Origin: Pseudomonas sp. LD120
GTDB taxonomy: Bacteria; Pseudomonadota; Gammaproteobacteria; Pseudomonadales; Pseudomonadaceae
Assembly: GCF_009861525.1 (NCBI RefSeq)
Contig: NZ_WVHL01000005.1
Span: forward strand, 124,001-188,000
Length of the DNA stretch: 64,000 nt
Direction of reading: 5' to 3'
The stretch's first letter is position 1. Every line of letters begins with the position of its first letter. The notes under the pieces are model-generated. The model was not told where the DNA came from, did no database searches, and saw nothing but the letters and a program-made list of their open reading frames with translations. A program made the translations under genes and the position numbers. Positions 1-10,566 of this stretch are shown in pieces.

Positions 1-955
1 CCCCGGTTTCTCCTTCCAGGCCATGCTCGTCGAATGCCGAGAGACGTACATGATAGAAAAACGCCTGCAACCCCGTGAAATTGACGTGAGGGGTACTGGA
101 GAACTGCTCTTGCTTGATATTCAGAAAGTCCTTGTCGGTGGCCACCTGGGCCCGATAGCGGCGAGCTCCGGGCAAGGGTTGCAGAATCAGTTGCCAGACC
201 GGCAGGTCGCCCCTTTGTCCGGCTTGCCCGAGCAAACGCGGGGCGGCCAGCAGGTCCACCGGCTTCAACTCACCCTGCTTCTGAATGCGCAACCCTTGGC
301 GCGCCATGACCTGAACTTGCTCTGGCTCCTGGCCTGCGGTTTTATCCACAGCGCGCGTGCCTGAGCGAGCCGAAACCTTGCCCGAGGCCGGCTCATCACG
401 GCTCACCGCCACCTGACCATTGAGCACTTCCACCAGGGATTGCTGATCGTCGTTGCGCACCCGGAAGTGAGTCCCCCGTACCCCCAACACGCCTACGGGG
501 GTCACGATTTGGAAACGGTCATGGTCGCTGTTGCGCTTGATCACATAGGATTCGATCTGTCCCTGTTCCAGGACCACCCGGGGAATGCTGTATTGCGTAT
601 TCAGTTGCAAGGTGACCTGGGAACTGGAGGGCAATACCACGCGCGAACCATCCCCGAGGGACAGGCTGACGAAAGCCGATGGCGAGGTTTTCACCCCTTC
701 TTGCTCATCGATGCTCATGCCTTCTTCCAGGGCCACCTCGCGGCCCTGGGCGTCCAGCTTCCAGGCATCACCCGTCAGGTGCTCGACGGTAGCCGGCAAG
801 GGCTGGCCACGGCATTGCTGGTTGTCATCTATATAGGGAAGGCGTTGCGGGGCAGCCTGCAAGGCGCAGGATGGCAGGATCAGACCCGCTAGCAGCAATG
901 CGGTGCACGCCACCTGCAACCGGCCAACGGACGGAGAAGGGCAGAGGTCATTCAT
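1..955 (-). CDS. FecR-domain secreted protein (3' end outside window)
   Basis: Open minus-strand frame from ATG at 955 to the window edge, about 318 codons, so C-terminally incomplete here. The N-terminus is a signal peptide (hydrophobic residues about 17-30, then the end of the leader near ALQAAP). Residues about 60-180 read as a FecR domain: a DGSRVVLPSSSQVTL strand, a VVLEQGQIES segment and the family hallmark TPVGVLGVRGTHFRV. Later residues (VWQLILQPLPGARRYRAQV) look like an Ig/fibronectin-like fold. In this architecture FecR domains sit in exported or envelope proteins, not in the classical FecR sigma regulator, and no ECF sigma gene is adjacent. It is oriented away from the response regulator gene at 1875, with a small gene between, so they may belong to one signalling locus (inference). 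Confidence 0.8.
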   Translation of the reverse strand, partial: MNDLCPSPSVGRLQVACTALLLAGLILPSCALQAAPQRLPYIDDNQQCRGQPLPATVEHLTGDAWKLDAQGREVALEEGMSIDEQEGVKTSPSAFVSLSLGDGSRVVLPSSSQVTLQLNTQYSIPRVVLEQGQIESYVIKRNSDHDRFQIVTPVGVLGVRGTHFRVRNDDQQSLVEVLNGQVAVSRDEPASGKVSARSGTRAVDKTAGQEPEQVQVMARQGLRIQKQGELKPVDLLAAPRLLGQAGQRGDLPVWQLILQPLPGARRYRAQVATDKDFLNIKQEQFSSTPHVNFTGLQAFFYHVRLSAFDEHGLEGETG

Positions 956-1354
956 GGATATGCTTTGAGCCTTTGGGAAAACCACGGCGAAATCCTACAC
1001 ACCATACCTGAGGCCGCGCATGGGCAGAATGCCGGGGGCTGCGGGGCGTCGCCCAGGGAGAGGGGGCGAATCGGAACCGAGAGGGAGGAGCACAGGAACC
1101 CAAGAAAGTGACACGTCCCTGTGTCGGAACCGGGACGACAGGTCGCCCGGCCCAAAGTCCTGAGGAGGCACTCCCTGCATTCCCCTTCAACGACGCACGC
1201 AAGCGCGCGTTGTGCCGCCAGCCTGGCGGTTGACACTCCCTGTGTCGGAGCACTTCCAGGTGCCCCCGTGTGCCACTCAGCGAGGAACAATGTAACGCTG
1301 GCCGAGAGGCTGCGACGAATTTGCAATATTTGTTCAGAATCATCGCCAAGCGTT
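956..1354. other. Intergenic stretch without convincing gene
   Basis: About 400 bases between the FecR gene start and the stop of the small gene at 1355. Several overlapping open frames exist on both strands but they have low-complexity, arginine/proline/serine-rich translations and no ribosome binding site, as expected of GC-rich noncoding DNA. It holds one copy of a 13-bp direct repeat at 1330-1342. Confidence 0.5.
1330..1342 (+). repeat. 13-bp direct repeat, copy 1
   Basis: TTGTTCAGAATCA occurs here and again at 1779-1791, both preceded by a short AT-rich run. The copies lie about 450 bp apart and flank the small gene at 1355-1642. The second copy is 84 bases before the response regulator start. 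It could be a shared regulator site, or a chance repeat. Confidence 0.4.
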
Positions 1355-1642
1355 CTAAAAGATCCAGCGGGGTGCCGGTGACTGCCAATCCGCAGGCAGG
1401 GTTGTCCGGTCCAGTAGCGGTTCGGCATCCAGAGTCAGGCTGGCTTCATGGCTGTCGGGCGAGGCTAGCGTCGAGTAAGCCTCGCCCTTGGCTGCCTCAC
1501 AGCAGGAGGCGGACGACGACGGCAACCCGCTGGCACTGATCCCCAGATAAGCCGCCAGCATCAAGCAGACCAGGCGCAGCGGATCATCGCCGCTGAACAT
1601 TCTGACCAGCGCGACCTGGCCTTTGCTGAACATGTTCCCCAT
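1355..1642 (-). CDS. Small hypothetical membrane-associated protein, 95 aa
   Basis: ATG at 1642 is preceded by AAGGAAAAG at good spacing, which supports a real gene. Residues 20-40 (LRLVCLMLAAYLGISASGL) can form one membrane helix; the rest is polar with a Cys-Cys pair (SASCCEAA). No family is recognised. It lies between the FecR gene and the divergently oriented response regulator and is transcribed in the FecR direction. The 3' half has no striking features, so a non-coding explanation remains possible. Confidence 0.45.
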   Translation of the reverse strand: MGNMFSKGQVALVRMFSGDDPLRLVCLMLAAYLGISASGLPSSSASCCEAAKGEAYSTLASPDSHEASLTLDAEPLLDRTTLPADWQSPAPRWIF

Positions 1643-1778
1643 GGTTCTTTTCCTTGCTTGAGCGAGCCGGTATCGTGCTGCTGCGATAGCCCCCCAGGCA
1701 CCCGTGCTCCAGGTGCCTTACCGGCTATTTGATATCAGCGTACCGAGGCAGCAGGGGCTCAAGAGCAATTCGCCATAA

Positions 1779-1791
1779 TTGTTCAGAATCA
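1779..1791 (+). repeat. 13-bp direct repeat, copy 2
   Basis: Second copy of TTGTTCAGAATCA, in the region between the small minus-strand gene and the response regulator. Its position 84 bases upstream of the regulator start would suit a control site. Confidence 0.4.
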
Positions 1792-1874
1792 GGTAACACA
1801 CCTAAACTTCCCCCAGCCTGAAGCCGCTGGATCTCTGTCTCAGGTGCTCTTCGAACCATAAGGAACTGCCTGGC

Positions 1875-2603
1875 ATGCGTGTCGCGATACTGGATGACGA
1901 ACCCGCAGAACTGGCACGGGTGGAACAGACACTGCGAGAAATTCCCGGCCCCGGCGACACCGCCTGGACCCTGCATCGCTTCGAACGGGGCGAAGACCTG
2001 CTACGTCAGCTCCGGCGGGAAACCTTCGACCTGCTGATTCTCGACTGGCAACTGCCGGACCTCAGCGGCCTGTCGTTGCTGCGCTGGACCCGCGAGCACA
2101 TGGACTCGCCTCCGGCGGCCATCATGCTCACCAGCCGTGATGCCGAGAGCGATATCGTCCAGGCCCTGAACACCGGCGCCGATGACTACCTGAGCAAGCC
2201 TTTTCGTCCCAACGAACTCAAGGCCCGGGTCAATGCGGTGCTGCGCCGCCACGGCCTGCAGCGCAGCAACAGCGAGGAGGTCCTGACCTTCAATGACTTG
2301 AGTTTCGGTGACGCCGAACTGACCGTCACCCGCGCCGGCGCCCCCATCAGCCTGACCGAGCGCGAATACCGCCTGGCCCGCTGCCTGTTCGCCAATCTGG
2401 GCCGGCCACTGTCTCGGGAGTACTTGTACGAACGGTTCTGGACCCATGAGAAAATTGCTTCCTCGCGGCCCCTGGACACCCACATCTACCGCCTGCGCAA
2501 CAAGCTGGGACTGACCGCGGATCGCGGTTGGCAGTTGCTGACCATCTATGGCTATGGCTACCGGCTGGAAAGTGTTGCGGCGCCCGACCAGCAGGGCAGC
2601 TGA
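1875..2603 (+). CDS. OmpR-family response regulator
   Basis: 242 aa, normal length for the family. The receiver domain spans residues 1-122: acidic pair D7-D8, phospho-acceptor D57 in LLILDWQLPD, T86 and K108 in LSKPF. The DNA-binding winged helix (Trans_reg_C) covers about 140-235, with SLTEREYRLARCLF, the DTHIYRLRNKLGL recognition region and the terminal GYGYRLE hairpin. The start is chosen at the ATG after AAGGAACT. No histidine kinase gene follows; the next genes are antiparallel, so the cognate kinase is elsewhere or beyond the window edge. Regulation of the FecR-protein gene is plausible from proximity but not shown. Confidence 0.93.
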   Translation: MRVAILDDEPAELARVEQTLREIPGPGDTAWTLHRFERGEDLLRQLRRETFDLLILDWQLPDLSGLSLLRWTREHMDSPPAAIMLTSRDAESDIVQALNTGADDYLSKPFRPNELKARVNAVLRRHGLQRSNSEEVLTFNDLSFGDAELTVTRAGAPISLTEREYRLARCLFANLGRPLSREYLYERFWTHEKIASSRPLDTHIYRLRNKLGLTADRGWQLLTIYGYGYRLESVAAPDQQGS

Positions 2604-2630
2604 CAGCTTGCTGTCAACAGCGGCTTGATA

Positions 2631-2966
2631 TCATTCCGGGTCCTGCTGCCAGACATCTTCATAGCCGTCGCGGTCGATGATGAAACGCGTACCGCTCGGC
2701 AGATACAGGTAATCGATCACCTCCGGCACCAGCTCCAGCAGATGCTCGACACACAGAGGCTGGTAGAAATCCACGGCTGTGGAATGTTCGCCGCAGTGGA
2801 TAAACCAACTGACCGTGCCGTTCTCCGGCAACTCGACCCGGGTGCCATAGATGGGCGACTGCGCCAGGGAGCGGGTGGCCAGTGCAATCATCGGCTCCGG
2901 CGCCTGGGGAGCAAGGTCGTAGCGTTCACAGATAAGCTGCTGTCTTTCGTTCATTGGGCCTGCCAT
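2631..2966 (-). CDS. Imm33/DUF2185-like immunity protein
   Basis: About 111 aa from ATG at 2966, which overlaps the stop of the upstream gene (TGATG); an alternative ATG lies at 2954. The C-terminal segment YLYLPSGTRFIIDRDGYEDVW matches the hallmark of the Imm33 (DUF2185) family as I remember it: a GTRF strand, an acidic turn and EDVW. Such proteins neutralise polymorphic toxins in the cytoplasm, or accompany them as unlinked immunity genes. It is the last gene of a seven-gene operon downstream of gyrB. No signal peptide or membrane segment is seen. Family call is moderate; function is inferred from family and neighbours. Confidence 0.7.
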   Translation of the reverse strand: MAGPMNERQQLICERYDLAPQAPEPMIALATRSLAQSPIYGTRVELPENGTVSWFIHCGEHSTAVDFYQPLCVEHLLELVPEVIDYLYLPSGTRFIIDRDGYEDVWQQDPE

Positions 2967-3304
2967 CAAGGGAAAATAGGCAGAGTCCTGCCCAGCGCAA
3001 AAATTTGTTCGAGTGCAACCTCGTCTTCGCTGTCAGCGTCTTCGAAACACCTGAAACGGCGCCCCTGCAGGGCCGGCTCCAGGCACTCATGCAACGCCGC
3101 GGTCCGGAACAGCAACTCCATCCAGAGCGTATAGTCGCTCTCGAAGGTCAGGCGCAGATCATAGTCGGCGCCGCTGCCCAGCCCAGGGTCCTTGAACTCG
3201 ACCACCTGCTCTGTAGCCCGCACACAATCCGCACTGCCGCGCAGTTTATACAGGACCTGCCGCGCGTCCAGCGAGTCATCAAATAGCAGCCGATATTCGT
3301 AGCT
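2966..3304 (-). CDS. Hypothetical protein in immunity-gene operon, 112 aa
   Basis: ATG at 3304 (MSYEYRLLFDD) is preferred over a GTG five codons upstream. The product is a small acidic soluble protein rich in aromatic and acidic residues (FESDYTLWMELLF, RCFEDADSEDEVALEQIF), a composition typical of toxin-binding immunity proteins. It overlaps the next gene by one base at TGATG and follows the DUF4265 gene by 26 bases, so it is cotranscribed with the immunity genes. I do not recognise a named family. Confidence 0.65.
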   Translation of the reverse strand, partial: SYEYRLLFDDSLDARQVLYKLRGSADCVRATEQVVEFKDPGLGSGADYDLRLTFESDYTLWMELLFRTAALHECLEPALQGRRFRCFEDADSEDEVALEQIFALGRTLPIFP

Positions 3305-3330
3305 CATGCTCGTCTTCACTCCGTTCGCGG

Positions 3331-3816
3331 TCAGCTATCCAGCCACCAATTGAGCAAGGTCTCGTCATCGATGTCATCGAGGTTTTTATAGATATTGGCG
3401 TAGTACCACTCAATGCCCGTGGTCTGGCGGAAGCGGTTGAAGAACAGCGCGATGTTGTCCATGCCGTTTCGCGCCGGCACCGACAGTGTCAGATTGCCTT
3501 TGTAGCGCCCGTCGAGCATGCCGCCCAGTTCGGTCGCTACATCCGCCGCCAGGGCGGTAATGTCGTCCTCAGGAATGTGATCCGCATAAATATGGATGCA
3601 GAAGTTGCCGCCTCGCTTGAGCACTACGGCGGGGGCCTGCGGGTCCTTGATCGAGATAATGTCGCCCTTGGCCAAGTTCAGTGTCAGCCCCGGTGAGTAG
3701 AGAATCTCGTAACGGTCCTCATCGATCTGCCGGACATGCAGCGGCTCATAGACCGGACCATGGTCGTTTTGCCCCGCCACAACCCGAATCGATATTTCCT
3801 GGTTTTCATCATCCAT
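3331..3816 (-). CDS. DUF4265-like protein, second copy
   Basis: 161 aa from ATG at 3816 after GGAAAT. The segment PVYEPLHVRQIDEDRYEILY followed by LNLAKGDIISI has the same layout as the clearer DUF4265 protein at 4254-4766: a P-V-x-E-x-L opening, a Y-x-L/Y-S-P turn, then a (Y/K)GD strand. The C-terminal half (ATELGGMLDGRYKGNLTLSVP) corresponds to the second half of that fold. DUF4265 genes are common in immunity clusters of polymorphic toxins; the role here is inferred. A 57-base gap separates it from the Imm10-like gene upstream. Confidence 0.6.
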   Translation of the reverse strand: MDDENQEISIRVVAGQNDHGPVYEPLHVRQIDEDRYEILYSPGLTLNLAKGDIISIKDPQAPAVVLKRGGNFCIHIYADHIPEDDITALAADVATELGGMLDGRYKGNLTLSVPARNGMDNIALFFNRFRQTTGIEWYYANIYKNLDDIDDETLLNWWLDS

Positions 3817-3873
3817 AAACACATTTCCAAGCGATTGCTGCTTTTACACAGAGTGAAAGGAACCGAGCCGCGC

Positions 3874-4257
3874 TCAGCCGCGTAGTGGGATCGACTGCTC
3901 GATGAACACGTCTCGAAGCGCCGGTTCAATGGCCGGGTCGTCCTGCAGTTCAGGTGCCAGCAACAGCACCAACCGATCCAGGCCCGCACACCAGGCGACG
4001 GAGCTGGCCATGCTGAAAATGATGCGGTCCTGTTCGATACGCACTTGTGCAACCCCGCCATAGCCGCAGAGGGCAGGGCTGGAGATTTCGAGGTGGTAGG
4101 TGTCCTGGCCCAGAGCGGCGTCCTGTTCGTCGCATTCAGTGCTGCGTTGCAACAACAGGTAGTGCTCCGGCTCATCGGCGGCATCGGCAAACGCCACAAG
4201 CCATACATCGTCTTCCAGGGTTGCGCTGAAATAACTGGCAAGCCATTCAACCGTCAT
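3874..4257 (-). CDS. Imm10-like immunity protein
   Basis: 127 aa; ATG at 4257 overlaps the TGA of the upstream DUF4265 gene (ATGA), a sign of translational coupling. The sequence is a series of beta strands: YFSATLEDDVWLVAFADA, HYLLLQRS, TYHLEISS, VAQVRIEQDRIIFSM, then LVLLLAPEL. This fits the Imm10 family layout (LMLQR, a Y-x-E strand, an L-x-I-x-L end). No export signal. Imm10 assignment is from memory of the family and is moderate; position inside the immunity operon supports it. Confidence 0.6.
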   Translation of the reverse strand: MTVEWLASYFSATLEDDVWLVAFADAADEPEHYLLLQRSTECDEQDAALGQDTYHLEISSPALCGYGGVAQVRIEQDRIIFSMASSVAWCAGLDRLVLLLAPELQDDPAIEPALRDVFIEQSIPLRG

Positions 4258-4766
4258 GCTTGAACCTCAAGTGCAGCCAGCGTTAAGCACTCGCTCCTGC
4301 GCCCAGGCTCAATGGCCCCGTGCTGCAAACAGGCATCTTCATAGGCGATATGTTGGTCGTCGATGATGGAGGACAGGTATTGATCAATTGCGCAAAAATT
4401 GACCTCGGGCGCTATATCCACAGTGACCAGCGACAGGCCCCGGGTAACCGTACACCGGGCGCCGAGGTCGCGCAGGTGCTGCACCATGCTCAAGCGCTCT
4501 GACTCGCGCTCGGCAAAAACCCGCAGCGTCGAGTGCCCGGATTGCCGCACCACGCCAGTCGCGATCAGCTCCTGGGCCTCGGCGCGAGTCAGCACCCAGT
4601 CCCCCTTGCTCACGCCGTAGAGATAGTAGGGCGTGTTATCCAACTCGTAGACACCTGCGCCGCGTTGAATGCCCCACAGCGATTCATACTCCACCGGAGG
4701 GTAACCGTCGGCGTCGTGGGTGAGCTTGAAAATGATCTTGTGAAACTGCGCTGTCGAGTTATCCAT
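4254..4766 (-). CDS. DUF4265 domain protein
   Basis: 170 aa. The family pattern is clear: HKIIFKLTHDADGYPPVEYE, ESLWGI, a YELDNTPYYLYGVSKGDWV core and SGHSTLRVF. The C-terminal 60 residues pair a variable strand-helix region. DUF4265 proteins occur next to toxin genes and in immunity arrays, and are thought to be cytoplasmic immunity factors. The start lies 6 bases after the stop of the broken gene upstream, and its own stop overlaps the Imm10-like start, so the operon is very compact. Confidence 0.8.
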   Translation of the reverse strand: MDNSTAQFHKIIFKLTHDADGYPPVEYESLWGIQRGAGVYELDNTPYYLYGVSKGDWVLTRAEAQELIATGVVRQSGHSTLRVFAERESERLSMVQHLRDLGARCTVTRGLSLVTVDIAPEVNFCAIDQYLSSIIDDQHIAYEDACLQHGAIEPGRRSECLTLAALEVQA

Positions 4767-4772
4767 TCCATC

Positions 4773-5237
4773 TCACAGAGGCGCCGCCATGGGCCTCACA
4801 AACTGTCCGTAAAAGAAGTTCCCTCGAAGGGAAATATGAAACCTCTGCACTGCCCGGCATGACCAGGACCCCGTATTCTCATCGGACGGATAGAAAAAGT
4901 CGTCCCAGTATTTTATAAAAATCTCCCTGGGCACCTGCGCTGCGCCTGCCCCAAGACAACCAGAGTCATTCTTCACCCTCTAGGGTCTTGTAAAAAAAAC
5001 GGCGCCGTCTGCCCGACGCTTGAAATCCAGGGGGGCGTTACGCTGACCTGGAACGTCCCGACACTGGCGCTCATCAGGTACGAAACCGGAATCCACACCC
5101 CATAGCGCCTGGGACTGCGCCTGCTGGTACAAGCACAGACGCTGTTTGTCGCGACCAGACAACCCACAATCCCGAGCCTCGAACCGCCGGGCAATGGGGT
5201 AGCGTTGCTCATCAAAAAGGGAATGCTGCCTATCCAT
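4773..5237 (-). pseudogene. Immunity-operon gene with in-frame amber stop
   Basis: Two ORF halves lie in the same reading frame: ATG at 5237 to a TAG at 4982-4980, then immediately codons continuing to TGA at 4775-4773. Together they would give a protein of about 155 aa. The second half carries EIFIKYWDDFFYPSDENTG, which looks like conserved coding sequence and vaguely recalls the end of DUF2947-type proteins. An A8/T8 homopolymer lies 10 bases before the TAG, so an indel would also alter the frame. The reading frame ends 6 bases before DUF4265 and begins 12 bases after Imm21, consistent with a once-functional operon member. It may be a nonsense mutant, a sequencing error, or two short proteins. 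Confidence 0.6.
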
Positions 5238-5249
5238 ACATGCCAAACC

Positions 5250-5765
5250 TCAGTACGGATGGGCCCACTGACGAGGCTCTATCTGGTGGATCAACAGGGC
5301 AGTATCGGGCGTGAGCTGGTAGCGGAATGTCGTTACCTCACTGTACAGCGACAACAGTTGAAGGCGCAGACAAACCTGTGGATCAAAGCCGTCGACCCCA
5401 TCAAACAGCACCAGCGCGTCGCTTGACCAATCAATACTCAACCGCTCGATCGGGGTCAGTGAACCAAACTCAAGCCGCTCAAGCTGCGCCAGCACCTCGG
5501 CCTCAGATGGGGCGCAAATCCATCGGATAATCAGCAAGGCGTTGTCTGCCGTGGCAATCGCCGTGTCCGAAGGCTCGTCACCCAGGACAAGAATGTCGCC
5601 ATCGACACCCTCCAGCCGGCCGGCATGGTCATCAATCTGACACGCCCTGTGGTAATCCGAGGGATGGCCGTCGAGGCCACGCCACATACCGGCCAAGCCT
5701 TCACCTATCACCACCAGGGGGCCACCGGAACTGGACAGCCAGGGAGAAATCTTGAGTCGACTCAT
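5250..5765 (-). CDS. Imm21-family immunity protein
   Basis: 171 aa, ATG at 5765 with AAGGAG at ideal distance. The N-terminal pattern of Imm21 is present: PWLSSSGGPLVVIGEGLAGM, W-R-G-L, DYHRACQIDD, and GDILVLGDEPSDTAI. The remainder alternates strands and helices (NALLIIRWICAPSE, LVLFDGVDGFDP). A cytoplasmic antitoxin-like role is inferred from the family. It is the first gene of the immunity operon; its leader lies just beyond the gyrB terminator hairpin, so it may have its own promoter or receive readthrough from gyrB. Confidence 0.85.
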   Translation of the reverse strand: MSRLKISPWLSSSGGPLVVIGEGLAGMWRGLDGHPSDYHRACQIDDHAGRLEGVDGDILVLGDEPSDTAIATADNALLIIRWICAPSEAEVLAQLERLEFGSLTPIERLSIDWSSDALVLFDGVDGFDPQVCLRLQLLSLYSEVTTFRYQLTPDTALLIHQIEPRQWAHPY

Positions 5766-5838
5766 AGGCTCCTTGCCTTCCTGCTGAGCAGAACAACTAC
5801 ATGATCCAAAGACACGCCGTGATGTCCGCGCAAAAAAA

Positions 5839-5863
5839 AGCCAACGCTAGGCGTTGGCTTTTT
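5839..5863. terminator. Rho-independent terminator after gyrB
   Basis: Perfect 8-bp stem GCCAACGC / GCGTTGGC (5840-5847 and 5851-5858) with a 3-base loop, flanked by an A8 run on one side and a T5 run on the other, so it can work on either strand. It sits 16 bases past the gyrB stop and before Imm21. Confidence 0.85.
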
Positions 5864-5878
5864 AGGTGCCGCTGCGGA

Positions 5879-9404
<3,526 letters not shown>

Positions 9405-9424
9405 CTAGCTTCTGCTGAGCATGA

Positions 9425-10528
9425 TTACAGGCGCATCGGCATGACAACGTAAGCCGAGTCGTCGTTGTCGGATTCCTGCACCAGCGCACTGCTGTTGGAA
9501 TCGGACAGGATCAGGCGCACCTGTTCAGTGGTCATGACGCCCAGCACATCTAGCAAGTAGCTGACGTTGAAGCCGATTTCCAGCGAGCCGCCGTTGTATT
9601 CCACGCCCACTTCTTCTTCCGCTTCTTCCTGCTCCGGGTTGTTGGCCTGGATTTTCAGCTGACCATTGGCCAGTTGCAGACGAATGCCGCGGTACTTCTC
9701 GTTGGACAGGATCGCGGTACGGCTGAACGCTTCACGCAGGGCCTGACGGTCGCCCAGCACCAGCTTGTCACCGCCTTTGGGCAGCACGCGCTCGTAGTCC
9801 GGGAACTTGCCGTCCACCAGTTTGGAGGTGAAGGTGAACTCGCCGGTGGTGGCGCGGATGTGGTGCTGACCCAGAACGATGCTGACGTTGCCGTCCGGCT
9901 CGGTGAGCAAGCGCGCCAGTTCCAGGATACCTTTGCGCGGCACGATCACCTGGTGACGATCCGGCTGACCGATATCCGCCTGCATTGAGCACATAGCCAG
10001 ACGGTGACCGTCGGTGGCCACGGCGCGGATGATCCCCGCGGACACCTCCAGCAGCATGCCGTTGAGGTAGTAGCGCACGTCTTGCTGGGCCATGGCGAAG
10101 CTGGTGCGTTCGATCAAGCGACGCAGCTTGCTCTGCTCCAGTTGGCAGGTCAGCGAGCCCGGGCCTTCTTCCACAGTCGGGAAGTCATTGGCCGGCAGGG
10201 TCGATAGAGTGAAGCGGCTACGCCCGGCCTTCACCACCAGCTTCTGCTCATCGACCTTGATGTCGATCAGCGCGTCGTTGGGCAGGCTCTTGCAGATGTC
10301 CATCAGCTTGCGCGCGGGAACGGTGATTTCCCCCGGCTCGGCCGGCTCTTCAAGTTGCACACGACCGACCAGCTCGACTTCCAGGTCGGTACCGGTCAGC
10401 GACAGTTGCTGGCCTTCGACAACCAGCAGCACGTTGGAAAGCACCGGCAAGGTCTGACGACGTTCGACGACGCCGGCGACCAGTTGCAGGGGTTTCAACA
10501 GGGCTTCGCGTTGAATGGTGAAATGCAT
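9425..10528 (-). CDS. dnaN: DNA polymerase III beta sliding clamp
   Basis: 367 aa, the ring-shaped processivity clamp. Begins MHFTIQREALLKPLQLV; three repeated clamp subdomains are visible as strand-rich segments (VLSNVLLVVEGQQLSLTGTD, FAMAQQDVRYYLNGMLLEV, SRTAILSNEKYRGIRLQ), ending in the conserved YVVMPMRL. Transcribed after dnaA with 38 bases between and followed by recF after 20 bases. Length and ends match the family. Confidence 0.99.
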   Translation of the reverse strand: MHFTIQREALLKPLQLVAGVVERRQTLPVLSNVLLVVEGQQLSLTGTDLEVELVGRVQLEEPAEPGEITVPARKLMDICKSLPNDALIDIKVDEQKLVVKAGRSRFTLSTLPANDFPTVEEGPGSLTCQLEQSKLRRLIERTSFAMAQQDVRYYLNGMLLEVSAGIIRAVATDGHRLAMCSMQADIGQPDRHQVIVPRKGILELARLLTEPDGNVSIVLGQHHIRATTGEFTFTSKLVDGKFPDYERVLPKGGDKLVLGDRQALREAFSRTAILSNEKYRGIRLQLANGQLKIQANNPEQEEAEEEVGVEYNGGSLEIGFNVSYLLDVLGVMTTEQVRLILSDSNSSALVQESDNDDSAYVVMPMRL

Positions 10529-10566
10529 GGTCTAGTCCCTTGCCTTAATAAGCTGCGTTGGAGTCA

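Noticed and set aside
948..1428. Overlapping ORFs of 146 and 158 aa upstream of the FecR gene
   Set aside because: No ribosome binding site, Arg/Pro/Ser-rich random-looking translation, and overlap with the FecR start region.
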